DNA of 64,000 nucleotides, taken from Antitrichia curtipendula. Lineage: Eukaryota > Streptophyta > Bryopsida > Hypnales > Leucodontaceae. The translations under genes were made by a program, and so were the position numbers. Position 1 is the stretch's first letter, and every line of letters starts with the position of its first letter. The notes beneath the pieces were generated by a model. It was not told the DNA's origin and ran no database searches. It saw only the letters and a list, made by a program, of their open reading frames with translations. The stretch is taken from assembly GCA_951230915.1 (NCBI GenBank), contig OX579638.1:3862696-3926695 (forward strand), in the 5' to 3' direction. Below, piece after piece: positions 1 through 12,318 of the stretch.

Positions 1-525
1 ATATACTTCCTTATCAATCAATCTTAGACTCTGCTTGTACCTCATGTGTCACGATTGTCTCTAAAAGGAATGTGGATTCTTTTATGCGACTTCACGGCTG
101 TTTTTATGCCAATCCTCGAAGAATGTTATACATAACATTCTTTATGAGTTGCATGAATATTCTTGGTGTTAATGAACATGGGCCGCAAGAATACCCTTGG
201 TATCAATGAACGTGAGCCGCATGAAAACGATTCTAGATTCTAGATCTTTTTGTGTACAGTCTCAAGATTATGTTTCATATGCCAAAAGTGGGTGTACTTT
301 GCATTAGAATTATTTATTCATTTCAAGGTCGGCAAGTTTAGGGGGCACATGTGATGTAATGATTGCATGCCTATCAATGGAATCCATTGCTTCCCAAGTG
401 AGCCAATTGTTCAGTATTTTAGTGTTCTGTACTCTAATTGTGCTACTCTACAGTAGAGTAGCTTGCCGAAACTACAATGTTATGGAGAATAGTGTTGGGG
501 AGGGGCTATTGATTTCATGTGGATT
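1..525. other. AT-rich intergenic sequence with a short tandem duplication
   Basis: No gene was recognised. Around 163-230 a unit of about 35 bases is present twice in tandem: both halves contain CTTGGT, ATCAATGAAC or TTAATGAAC, and GCCGCA, with several substitutions. The rest is unremarkable AT-rich sequence. Confidence 0.5.
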
Positions 526-804
526 TTAACCCCTAAATTTTTTAGATTTGACATGCAAAAAAGAGAGCTGAAAGATTTTCATGGTTTTAACACCTTCGTA
601 ATCAAATATTATAATCTTTCAATCCTTAAATGATATTGTCATGTTGTTTTTTCTTATGTGATCTCTAACATGTCTAGTTTGAATTTGTACAGTTACAATT
701 AAAAAAAAATGAATCCAACTTATTAAAATGTTGACTTCGGGTTCAATTTAGAGCAAATTTCAAGAAGCTCAAAACAGACCTTGGGCATTGCATTTAGGGG
801 TTAA
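526..804. mobile_element. Short TTAA-bounded MITE candidate (279 bp)
   Basis: The segment begins TTAACCCCTAAAT and ends ATTTAGGGGTTAA, a perfect 13-bp inverted repeat that includes the TTAA at each end. No open frame of note lies inside. The same terminal motif recurs on several longer elements in this window, so this looks like a short non-autonomous member of the same superfamily. TTAA target sites with C-rich ends are typical of piggyBac-type elements; that assignment is an inference because no transposase is visible. Confidence 0.5.
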
Positions 805-1417
805 TGTGAAGGATTTGAATAAGCTTGTTGCTGTTGGGAAATGAGGCAAATTTTGTAGCAGAATGATGGATCATGCCAAGTAAGGTAACTACATCTAAAA
901 TTGCAAGAATTAACTCTGTGGCATGACTAGTATGCTCTACAAAATGAACAACAATTTTTGCACATTGGTGAAGGACTATGAATCAAAATGCAAGTAGTTC
1001 CATAATTTTTGGATGCATTGTGAATTAGTTACAAATTTTCAAAGATGCAAAGTGTAGGGTTCTAAAAGTGTCATATAGGTATGCCAAAATGCATTTGATG
1101 CACATGAAGAATGATACTAGAGAAGAAGTTAAAGCAACAAAAAGTGTACCCAAAATTGTTCACTTCTAAGGTTGCCACCTCCACAATACTATAAATAGAG
1201 CTATACACTATTCAAAATTCACCTTGAATTTGTCGTTGTCGTGCATTTCAATTTGGGTATCTTCCCTATACAATTTCCCTTCAAAAATAGGGGTCGATTT
1301 TGAGGAGTGGTCCATTTTAGGTGCAGTTACCTTACATATCTAAAACATTTGACAAATTCTTTAATACATCGGTAAATATGCAAGTTTCATAAAAAAAAGC
1401 TTTTTTCATTTGCGTAA

Positions 1418-1439
1418 AAAAAAAAAAAAAAAAAAAAAA
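1418..1439. repeat. Poly-A tract
   Basis: An uninterrupted run of more than 20 adenines. It could be the tail of a degraded retroposon, but no retroposon body was recognised upstream. Confidence 0.8.
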
Positions 1440-1522
1440 TTTCTAAGTTTCCTTCCACCCATGATCATATGGTTCAATTTTTTTTTGTCAAAGTCATCAA
1501 TAGAGATATCTTGAACTCTTGA

Positions 1523-2440
1523 TTAATCCTAAAGTCCCAAGGTCATTTAAAATGAAGAAAATGTTTTTTTGTTCCTAGCCTAACTAGATTATATGACTTT
1601 GAATTTTCTTAACTTAAAGTTTGTACTATAAATTATGAATTAATTTTTTTAAGATAAAAAATTCAATTGAGATTTTGTGAATTCAAAATTCATTTTATTT
1701 ATTTTAAATACCATGTCATTTATAATTCTTTAAAAAAAATTTAAGTCAAAATAGGTACAACATAGAAGGAAAAACATGTAATTTCCATTCTTTAAAAAAT
1801 TGTTGATCATAGCTCTATGATGGAATTGAAATACATGAATCCCAATGGTAAGATTGTTTTTGAAATCAAACTAAACCATCTACAATTTTTTGTCTTAAAT
1901 TGTAAAACTTGAGTTCAAAAACGGATCTGATACATTATTTTCTCAAGAATTTGCTAAGCTTGCTTACAAAATAAGAAGCTTCATAACTTTCACATTACTT
2001 ATCTAAATGGAACATCAAAAAAGTCGGGGCATGCCAATATGGTGCATTGAAATGCTATCAAATTAATTTGGTGCCAACCTCCATGCATACTCAGTACCAA
2101 ACCTAGCATGGAGGTTGGTACCAAATTAGCTTTGATAGTGTTTCAATGCACCATATTGGCATGCCCTAAACTTTGTGATGAATGAATCAAATCTTTCTAC
2201 ATAGACAAAAATATAATCCATAAGAAATCAAATTTTTTTTGTTGCCCACCCTCGTTTGATTGGGGCTGATTGTAACATAACTTTTGCTTCTAGACACTAC
2301 TTTAAATAAAAATGATATTTCCATAAAGCTAATCAATTTTCATATCTTTAAAAAAAAAACTCCAAAAATCTTTGAGATCATAGGTACCTTCCAAACCTTG
2401 AAAAGTTCCATGAAGGAACTTTTGAGACTTTAGAGGTTAA
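1523..2440 (+). mobile_element. TTAA-family element, subfamily E, copy 1
   Basis: The left end reads TTAATCCTAAAGTCCCAAGG and the right end reads GACTTTAGAGGTTAA, an imperfect inverted repeat around TTAA. Internal stretches match a second copy at 33981-34905, for example GATGGAATTGAAATACA near 1822 against a close match near 34425. A 140-bp foldback (2027-2166) is embedded in this copy. No coding potential was seen. It is a non-autonomous element of unknown mobiliser; the TTAA borders suggest a piggyBac-like source. Confidence 0.5.
2027..2166. repeat. 140-bp near-perfect foldback (MITE or hairpin)
   Basis: The two arms run from GGGCATGCCAATATGG at 2027 to CCATATTGGCATGCCC ending at 2166. They pair over nearly 60 bases each, with a loop of about 20 bases around 2090-2105. 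The flanks match the body of the surrounding TTAA-family element, so the foldback is probably a nested insertion. A transcript from either strand would form a long hairpin. No clear target duplication was identified. Confidence 0.7.
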
Positions 2441-3293
2441 TTAAATGCCTAAAGTGTCACAAAGTGGCATTTTGATGATTTCAAATAAACAACATTAGAT
2501 GAAGGATGCCTATTTTTCATCCTTTTCTTTGGAAATTAGAGTTTATTGGGTGTGATTGCAACATTTGGTGGTGGTGGCAAATTTCTCAAAGATTTTATTG
2601 ATTATTCTATAGAAAAAGATGCTTTATTACATAATTATAAAATATACTTTTCCATTGTATTTTGGCATTGTTGAGTTGCTTTCTCAATATATCTATATTT
2701 TTGCCATTAAAATATCTTTTTTTGAATTTGAGACTAGTGAAATCCTTAGAGTCTTTGTTAGAAAGACGAATGTAGATTTTGAGCTTTTTGGGCTAAATAA
2801 ATTATAGTATGAGAAGAATCTAAACATCAAATCTTCATTTTTGCAAGTTCTTCTTTTCTTTCCATCCCTATGTGGACTCATATAGAACCTTGTACAATAA
2901 TCATAAAACAACAAGTGACCTAAGAAGTGACCATACTTGTTACATTGTTGAAGAATAGACAAAAATCACTTTTTCAAAATACTTGGATGTGCTTCATCCA
3001 TTTCTTACAGCTCTCACAATGAACTATTGAAAACATTCATAGTCGACTTGTTGGATGCTAGCTCTTTTAAGGGTTATTGAAATGATAGTTTTCCAGTCTC
3101 AATTCTAATCCAATTTAAAACATGAAAGGTTCCTAAAGTTGAATGTATTATTGCAATTTGGACTTCTTTGTGGTGTTTTTCACTATAATATACACTAATG
3201 GTGATAATTTCATATTTTTAAAGTTTAATTGAAAAGCTTGGTTGTATGATAGAGGAATATATATGTGGAAAGCTTTGAATCATTCCATTTTGA
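2441..3293. other. AT-rich sequence, no gene recognised
   Basis: The open frames here are short, in AT-rich sequence, and overlap on both strands without family resemblance. The last ~60 bases (from about 3235) belong to a TTAA-family copy interrupted at 3294. Confidence 0.4.
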
Positions 3294-4219
3294 TTAAACC
3301 CTTAAGTTCCTTGACTATGTTTTTACCAAAATCGCTCCAAAACTGCCATTTCTAGTACAAATATAATTTTTTTGAAAAAAAACTTTTTTTGACATCTATA
3401 ACCATAGGATCTTGTAGTATGCTGACTTGAGAACATGTGGTAAAAATTTCAGAAATTTCCACCGTGTGGATTGCAAGATATAAGCATTCAAATTCATTGA
3501 AATCATTTTTTTGGCCCCGCAAAAAACTATGCAGCTGCACTTCACAAGCTCACTTTTCTATGAAAAAATGTCCAAAATGGTGATTACTCTTTGGATTCAT
3601 TCTTTAAAGCAAGTTGGCTACATGCTTAAAAATTTAGAGAAATCATTTAGAATTGTACAACATATAGGAAAAAAATAGTAAGTAGAAAGAAGTAGAGAAT
3701 GATTCAAAATACAAAATTGTTAAGAATTTGGTTATGGAATGAAAAATGCCAATCCCAGTGGCTGAAATGTTGTAATAAATAATCTACATCCTATGATTTT
3801 ATTTTTTTCAGAAAAATATTGAAAATTGAGTAAGATAAAGGACTTCACAATTTATTTTAGAGTAGATAATCTATAACTATCCTCAAACTAAGATTCCTCA
3901 TAAATTTTGACCCATTGGTCAAAATGGAATGATTCAAAGCTTTCCACAAATATATAAATCTAGAAAACCAATTTCAAATTTTTGTTTCTGAAAAAAGTTA
4001 TTTTTTTTTATCTACCTAGACTGCCCGGCCGGGGAAAGATGTAATATATTAGGCCATAACTTTTGACTCGTATTTCCAAATGTCATGAAATTTAGTGCAT
4101 ATGGAAGATATTCCTTGTGCACAACTTCTATTAAAATTTTAGCCAAAAATATGAAAAGCTCCAGTCACAAGTACCTGCCCAAAATTTCTATACTCAAAAA
4201 CTGGTCCTTTAGGGGTTAA
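3294..4219 (-). mobile_element. TTAA-family element, subfamily A, copy 1 (926 bp, nested)
   Basis: Bounded by TTAA on both sides: the left end begins TTAAACCCTTAAGTTCC and the right end is GGTCCTTTAGGGGTTAA. Read on the minus strand it parallels copies at 32553-33462 and 61565-62386, including a shared GGGCAGGTAC segment near the C-rich end. The sequence on either side (3235-3293 and 4220-4834) is itself one copy of the same family in the opposite orientation, so this copy was inserted at a TTAA inside a relative. No protein is encoded. Confidence 0.65.
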
Positions 4220-4834
4220 AAAGATGAAGGTTATGAGGAGTTTTAGTTTGCGGGTAGTTATGGATTCTCTAATCTAAGATAAACTTTGAAGTCCTTCATT
4301 TAACTCAATTTTTCAATATTTTTTGAAAAAAATAAAATCAAAGAATGTAGATTGTTTATTACAACATTACAACCATTGGAATTGGCATTTTTCAATTCTA
4401 TAACTAAATTCTCAACAATTTAGTGCTTTGAATCATTCTCTACTTCTTTCTACTTACTTTATTTTTATGTGTTGTACAATTCCAATTGATCAAGAAAATT
4501 TCAAGCATGTAATCAACCTGCCCTGAAGAACAAATCCAAATAAGTACCACCATTTTGGGCATTCTTTCATACAAATGTGACCTTGTGAAGTGCAACTGAC
4601 CAGTTCTTTGAAGACCCAAGAAAATGATTTGTGTCATTTCAAATGTTAATATCTTGCAATATGTATAGTGAAAATTTCTAAAAAAATTCCACATCTTCTC
4701 AAACTAGCGTACTACAGGATCCTCTGGTCTAATGTGTCCAAAAATGTTTTATTCTAAAATTTGGTGCTTGTACTAGAAATGCCAGTTTTGAAGCGCTTTT
4801 GGTGAAAATATAGTCAAAAACATTTGGAGGTTAA
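4220..4834 (+). mobile_element. Right part of a TTAA-family element split by the copy at 3294-4219
   Basis: The segment starts with a version of GTTATGAGGAGTTTTAG, which in the copy at 61565-62386 lies just after the ATTCCATTTTGACC motif. Here that motif sits at 3282-3292, before the inserted element. The right end reads TTTGGAGGTTAA. Together with the inserted copy it makes a long inverted repeat across 3294-4834. Its own C-rich left end was not found and may be lost. Confidence 0.6.
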
Positions 4835-6299
4835 AAGACCAGTAAGAAAGATTTGAAAAAAATTTGAAGTCTTTGAAAACAAGTTGTGGAGTGACTCTAC
4901 ATCTATGGATAGCAAAATGGAAGGCTCTCAAGAAGCTTTGTTCAATAAGTTTGAAGAAAGTAAGGTAACCTAGCCTATGATAGGCAGAATGACTAGTTTG
5001 CCTTGTTAACACTATTAAAAAAAAACTCATATGTAGAAAAATGTGAGAACTAAAGCGAGAAATTGAAATTTTATTTTAATGACAAAGCATGAATTTGTTA
5101 TGAATTTTTGAAGTATGCTACATAATTGGCCCAAAATAGTCTCTAGACCACCCCAAAACTAGCAAAAAATATATTTATAATGGTCATCTTTCTATCTAAA
5201 GCAATCACAATATTTCCTAATATGACTACAACATTTCCTAACATGAAGGAATAAAGAAATCACTTTTTTAGAGGAATTTAGATAGAAAAGTAGAAGTTCC
5301 TAAAGTAGTCACTAATAACTCCATTACCATCACCCTAGAAGGCATTGATATTGGTCATTAACCAATTTAATGAAGTAGTCTACTCTCATTTATTAGAAAA
5401 TTTATGTCATGGATTGATGTAAGAGTGTAATGGATCATTTTCTAAATGTTTGCATTGCACAATTTGCCTGTCATAGGCTAATTTACCTTATTGAGAAGCT
5501 ACAAAAGAACATAGAAAATTTACAAAAACTTCATGTAGCAAAGCATGCCCCCAAAGTAGGAGAAATTGAGACAACAACAAATCTAAGGTATATGACATGT
5601 TTCCAGCACAATCTTGTTTCTAACATTAGACCCCATTTGTGCAAGCAAGGTTGACCTATTTGCATAAATGAAGGGAATATGATGTCAACTTAGGCCATTA
5701 TTATTGTGTGATGAATAATACATTGACACCTAATGAAGTTGCTCTAAGACTAATATTTAGTTTTGTGCTTTTTGGAAATAGGTTTGCCTCATACATCAAG
5801 AACAAGTCAAATTGTAATCTACACTTCTTTAATTTCTACTAATTCCAAACTTGATGAAAAATTAGTAAAAAATAGTGCGATCTTCATCATTTCTATTTCT
5901 TGACTAGAAAAAATTATGTCCCCTCACATCATCGCTCAGTCGGACATATGCTAAACCACTTAACATTGTCAAAAATAGGTCAAATATCTTATTTTCTATT
6001 TTGCCACTAACATGTGACATAGGTGTGTGTGAAGACCATTAATCCTTAATTTAGAAACGCCATTGCGGACACTAAGTGTCCTATGGATGACATAGAATCT
6101 TTGCATGTAAGACAAAAATGTAGATATTTGTCCTTTGAATTTTGTGTGAAAAAGGGAAGGTATTGCAGAGTAATTTGACTCTAATGAGTGCTTTTGGTAG
6201 TTTTTTTAGCAAATGATTCACACTGTATCCAATAGGATGATTTTCATAGTGACCAACCCGATGTTCTAGGGTTAAATGTCACAAGATTTCAAAATACTT
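4835..6299. other. AT-rich intergenic sequence
   Basis: No gene was recognised. The short open frames show no family resemblance. A stretch near 5095-5160 loosely resembles repeat sequence near 10250 and 63370-63420, suggesting old transposon debris. Confidence 0.35.
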
Positions 6300-7066
6300 T
6301 TAACCCCTCAACGCCCGAGGGGCTCAAAACGAGCCCTTGTGGATTGAATAAAGGGGACTGCGGCGATGGATCTTCGTGGCTGAGCTCAGCAAAATCGACA
6401 ATGAGATACAATGAGCTCCGCTTCAGCCAATCGTGCAGTTGTCGGATCAAATTATCGCACAGATCCTGAATGGCTACAAGAAATCTGTGAGCGGCAAAAA
6501 GGAGGACAAGAAGTTAGGCCGCGTTATCCAAAAAGTGACCGGCAGTTGAGCGTGGGAAGCACTTCGGATCCGTGTTGCAGGACTGGCTGGACTTCGCACG
6601 GCCGGTCAAGCTACCTGTACCACACGCGCTTGGCTAGTTCCGTCCACCGGCTTGCCATACAAGTATCCCGGAGTGTGTCGCATTCGGAAGGCCCTCTGTC
6701 CTTCATTTCGTGTCCAATTACGATGAAATTTTTTCTAGTTGCTCACAACCTTAGCATTTCGTGTGCATTCGATTTTGGGTTCAATTGGAGAACTGCAAGT
6801 ACCGCATTTGTAGACTACAGAGCAAGAAGTATGGCCAAATGCCCATTCTGCGGACTGTACTTGCAGCAGATCAAACATTATAGATTTCCAATCTATGCGG
6901 TGGATTTAAAAAAAAATCCATCATGGGGTTCCTGAAGGAGTGAACTTTCAATGTCAACGGTGAATTGTCGAACAAACAGCCCGATTTCCTAAACACTGGC
7001 GATTCTCGAAGGTGGTACTCCGTTTCAGGCGCTCAGTCGAAACGGGCAGGGGCGTTGAGGGGTTAA
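6300..7066. mobile_element. GC-rich TTAA-bounded element (767 bp) with a perfect 17-bp inverted end
   Basis: Starts TTAACCCCTCAACGCCC and ends with its exact reverse complement, so the ends pair over 17 bases including TTAA. The interior is clearly richer in G+C than the neighbouring sequence. One 174-codon frame (6411-6935, plus) crosses most of it. Other frames hold short protein-like stretches, for example about 25 residues near 6557-6633 ending in a stop. No domain could be named. It may be a relic or deletion derivative of a TTAA-specific (piggyBac-like) element. Confidence 0.6.
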
Positions 7067-9904
7067 AAATCAACTTGGTGTGAGGTTTATGGGTTTAGCC
7101 CAAATTAAAGCATTCAGAGGTTCATGTTTTGGATTATAAATGAAGTTCTTCAAGGTGATTTTATTTTCAAATAACTTCTCATTTATAAACAAAATAATTT
7201 TATATATGATCAATTTGATGAAATTGTGGTAAATGACATATATATTTACAAAAGATATAAACAAGGGAGTTTAAGGGTAATTAGTTGAGACAATGTATCA
7301 AAAAGAATGAGAGATTGAGGGCTTGAAAACAAAACAAAATTTTAAACAACAAAACATTATTCATTAGTTGTACAAGGGTCCCATTCAACTTCATTGTCAG
7401 CTATCAAGCCTTGTTGGGGTAATGCAGTCATTTTTATTATTTATTATTTTTTTTGAAACAAATAGAGGAAGAATTAGCTTTAGTCTTTGAAGTTTATAGA
7501 TGGCAGTTGGTAACAAAAGCACAGAGGATCTACCCTTTTCTTTCAAGATTATAGATGGTGGCTAGGAATAAAAGCATTTATTAAGGTATATATTTACTTT
7601 TAATGATGAATGAAAGTAGAACTATATTCATTCATCTTCTTGAGTAGAGGGGCAAAGAGAGGTCAATTTTATATTGAAACTCATTTATAAGTGATCTAAT
7701 TCAAAGCATACGAGAGAATTTTGAGCAAGTTGTAAACTTAACCGTTCTTATTGAAATCCTAGTCATTGTGTTCTAGGCAAAAATTCAGACATCATTTACA
7801 CATAGTAAAAAACATTTTTTTAGAAAATTTTGAACTTAGAAAAAGTGGGAAATGAAGTTAGGTGTTAGCCATGATTGTTGAATAGAGAATGAAACTCAAC
7901 ATGATTTTTCTTTGCTTGAGTTTTGCATTTTATGTTCTGCAATTTTTCCAACTCTTTTAAATGATGAATTACAAAAGACTACAATACCTTAGAGATGCTT
8001 TAAAATTGAATGCTCATTTGAATTTGCAAGGTTACAACTAATTTAATGTAATGTATTTCACTTGGTTTCTTATGTAGCTTTCAAAGTTGGATAAATTCAT
8101 GCTCAACTTTGAACTTCTATATTTCTTAATCTATACCTTTAATGTTTGAATTGATTAAAAATTTGAGTATAAAAGAATGCACAATTACTCTAAAATGATA
8201 TGATGTATTCCATTGATTATTAAATATACTCACTTATTGGAGGTCAAAAAACAACAACGTAAATCTTTGTGAGTTAATCACAGATAGTGGACTCAGGGTA
8301 TGTTTCCTTTTATTAGTGGGTTCCATAAATCAAACATGATGGGCTTATTTCCAGGTTATGTGATGTGGATTTTAGGGTTTTGGTATGTGTAGGTCAATTG
8401 GATACATTACATTTGGATTTTAGGGTTTAGGCATTTGACAACTATGACCAGACACGTATTGTTGTTCATATTTAGACTTATCATATTTACAATTTTTTGG
8501 GGCAAAAAAATGGCAAATTAGAGAATGCTCAACATGTATTTTAACCAACTTATTTTTGAGAAAAAAGACATATCAATAATTGGTTGACAAAGCAAAGACA
8601 TTTAGGTTCCCATTGTTGTTTTTGGGTGAGTTATTCTCGTTCATTTCACGATGTTAATGTGGCTCTTGTAATTCCATACACGGTTGCAATGGAAATCCAA
8701 AAGTACCATCTTCCAAGATTGTGGAATAATGAATGAACTTTTTGCCGTGTATAGAAATGGCAAAGTGGTGCTTCATTGAGATCATAAAATTGAGTCACTT
8801 TTCAACATGATTCCAACCCTTTTAATCTTTGAAGGACATTTGAAGACCCCAAAGTGGTCAATGGCTATGTAGAAAAAAAAGAATGCACCTAAATATTGGC
8901 AATGAAAGATTTTCCTTGGTGATACCTACGTCATGTCCTTCCAGGATTAAAACCCAATTCCATATTGAGTTGAAGCAATGCAAAACCTCATCCAGTTCTT
9001 ACCTACGTTAGGATGCACATGTGCAATGAAATTGGGCCCTGTACTAGGTGTCGCAATTGGGTTGGCAGGGATGATTTTGGGTCTCGCTAATACCTTTGAG
9101 CCATACTAATTAAAACCTGTCAGTATGGTGACGATGCTGGTCGCTTTCTTCTTCTTGCATTGGAAATGGGCCATTATTGGCCCTGTGACGCAGCTTTGCT
9201 GTGCACAACAGAGGTTTCTGAATACAATGAAAAATCGGAACATGTGGAGGAGGTTTTGTCATGTTGCCACTTGCCAGGACATGGCACTAAGTTATTGTCG
9301 CTTTTTAAGGTACCGAGCAACTACCGTACCATGATGTTGCCAGTACTAAGGGTAAGGGTCGGGGTGAATTCAAAATTTGCAAATTTTATCATGTGTGGCA
9401 AATAAAAAATTTCAGGGTTTTCCCTTGGGGACGAGCGAGGGGGTCAGTTCACCCCAGCCTAAGGTAAAGGAGGCAACCCATTTCTGACCACTTAAGCGGA
9501 TATACGTGTCTGCAAGGTGGGTTTCTTTAGTGGCGAAATTTTCCCTTGCGTAGAAATAGAGTTAGGAAGGTTTATATAATTTTTCAGATTTTTATTTTCC
9601 AATACATAATTACTATGAATTTTTTAGTTGAAGATTTTGTTTAGACCATAGTGGTTGTATAGACCTTCCTATTTTTGACCAAGGGCTGGTTGCAAAATCC
9701 ACTAAGGATTGGTTGCAATATCTAGAGTCTTGAAGCCAATCATAATGTGCCACAACTATGCCGGGAACTTTTCCATAATTGATCATTGTTCATTTCTTCT
9801 TGCATAGGAAGAGAACAACCTACATTTCTAGAATGGGTGGTGGTGGTGATTAGGAATGGATTGCTTCCCATAGGAAGTCCTAAAACGACATCTATGTAAG
9901 AGCT
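7067..9904. other. Intergenic sequence, no gene recognised
   Basis: Mostly AT-rich. A local GC rise at about 9050-9560 contains overlapping short frames at 9125-9405, none with a recognisable domain. No RNA gene or element boundary was identified. Confidence 0.35.
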
Positions 9905-10135
9905 CAAACTAAATTTGGAGAGGTGAAACTTCTTGAAATAATTTTCAAATAAATTTTCCTTGAAAGACAAATGAAATTGGCATCTAACTCAAGTTATTTC
10001 ATATTCTTTGGAGCTTTGTGGAATTAGTTATGAAATTTTGAAGTTGAAATGTAAACTATTTGTACATTGTTGGTACAAATGACAAAGAAACATGTACAAA
10101 TAGTGTACATTTTAGGAAGTGAGTGATTTTAGAGC
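9905..10135 (+). repeat. Dispersed repeat, copy 1 (inverse of 62900-63140)
   Basis: The run through GGAGAGGTGAAACTTC, GGAGCTTTGTGGAATTAG, ACTATTTGTACATTG and the closing GTGAGTGATTTTAGAGCC reappears as its reverse complement at 62900-63140. It has no coding potential. The class of repeat is not known. Confidence 0.5.
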
Positions 10136-12318
10136 CTGAACGCTTTGTGGACCTCCTAACTTACCATGCAACGTTTAAATTTTGGGCAAATTTTAATCAA
10201 GATCTTGCTCTTGTTTTGAATGTAGCTACCAATAAACTTGGAAAGAATGAAATTTTTTTTGGATGAAATTGCCCAAAATATCTCTAAGTAATTCAAAATT
10301 TGTCAAAATTGGGATGAAATCTACTATTGTTAAATAGTACTGTGGATGAAAATATGTATCCAATAGATGAGTGTCCACAATCTGTTACGTGACCAATAAG
10401 AAATCCAAAATTAAACGTTGCTACCATATGGAGGAGGTTTTATGATATTACAAGCATACTATTGTTTTATTAGGTATGGAATTGAAAAGGTTGACCATTG
10501 CCAAGAACTTCAATTATTGCACCATAAATAAGGTGAAAACACGTAAAATCATCTTTGTACCCTTCATCACACTTATTGAAAGCACTTTAATTTAACAATA
10601 GATTATCATTGAAATTGTCATTTGATACTTGGATTATAATGAACGGGTATTTGAGGCCATATGTGGGACACAATAGGAACATGTTAGAATGATTATTGAG
10701 TAGATTTGTTGATGATTAAGACAATATTAGAAACAATGAAGTAGTTGCCAATATGTTATTAAGGTAACTAAGTCAATGAGGATTGCTAAGCACAAACTAC
10801 CTCTAGTTACTATGGAATGGATTGTAATTAATTATTAAAGAAGAATTCGGATTCAACATGCTTGATACTTTGGGGCTCAAAATTAATATTTTGCTTTACG
10901 TAAATGCATGCAAAACTATTTTTGTTGTCATTGTCAAGGTTGCCTTTGGAAGGGAGGACCAATTGGGTGCATATGTGGTACAACCAAGTTGGTACTGAGC
11001 ACATGTATGCGAATTTGATGTGGATGTTGCGTTGTACCCCGTTGCTGCATTGCTATCTTTCATGTTGGCTAAGAAACATCTCAAGACAATTCAAATAAAT
11101 TGTTTAAAAGAATATTGTGGTTACTGTTTTAATGTGGCCAGTCTTACCTCAGTGTACAACCATTGGCAATAATTTCATTTTAATACAATCCCAAGGGACA
11201 AGCAAATGATGCCATCTTTGTACATTATTTTGTTGTGACTTGTTACTAGTGGTAATGCTTTAGAAATTTGATGTCAACGTTGAAGGCTCTACATTAGCAA
11301 CAACTATGTTGACATTTTTTAGCCATTTTTGGAGGGTCATTTGCAATAATAGCTGATTTTGTTTTGGGCATCTTTAGACTCAAATTATGCTTTAATGTTT
11401 GGTACAATTTAACTCCTAAAGTCCCAAGGCCATTTTTTCATCAAAAAACACTCAAAACTACCATTTCTATTTCCAAGAGCAAAAAACTTTACAAATTTAT
11501 TTTTTTGCATATTTAACAGTAAGATTATGTACAAGACTATTATAAAAATGTGTAGAAGAAATTTTAAAAAATTTCAACACCTAGAGTGCAAGATATTTGT
11601 GTTTAAAATAAAGACAACATGTTTTTGAGCATGTTCTGTGACCAAATTATTTGACTTTGAATCCTTTTTACTTAAAATTCTTATACTACAAATTTTGAAT
11701 TAATTTTATTAATGTTTGAGTTGATAGTCTAGGAAGAAAATAAAAAACAAAACAAAACGTGATTTTCATTCTTTAAAAGTTTGTTAAGTAGAAATAAGCA
11801 CGAGATTGAAGGAAAACTAAATTGTCAATAGCTTTAAAATGGAATTGAAACACATTAATCCCAACGGTGTCATGATGTGGACTATCTACTAGTTGAAATT
11901 GGCATCTTCATTTGTCAAAAGGGAGTGTTTAGCATTGGGAGTTGTTTATATTGGGAGCAAGCTTTTTATTTTTATTTTTGGAATTAATTTAGAGTAGCAT
12001 CTTCTATTTTTTATCACAACAATAAAAGTGATACCATTTTTTACTTGAATCAATAAATTTGACTACAAAATGTAATTTAGAAGTGAAAAATGGAGATAGC
12101 AATATTTTAAGTAGCATATAATTAATTAATTGAGTGGAAAATTACATATCAAAATTGATGCCAAGTTTGGCTATACATCCATGAACTATTAGTATAATTG
12201 GTTATATATCTCAAATAAATAGTGCATTTCTAACGAAACCATGCTAGTATGGACAATGCTAGTTTTCAATGCATGTAGTATGGACAACCTAAGCAGTAAC
12301 ACCATAACAATAACGCTC
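10136..12318. other. AT-rich intergenic sequence with an E-subfamily fragment
   Basis: No gene was recognised. From about 11408 to 11890 the sequence (TTTAACTCCTAAAGTCCCAAGG followed by AAAAACACTCAAAACT) matches the left part of the E-subfamily elements at 1523 and 33981, so this is a truncated copy. The remainder shows nothing supportable. Confidence 0.4.

Noticed and set aside
6411..6935. 174-codon open frame in the GC-rich TTAA element
   Set aside because: No domain or family motif, and the protein-like scraps fall in other frames, so it was not called as a gene.
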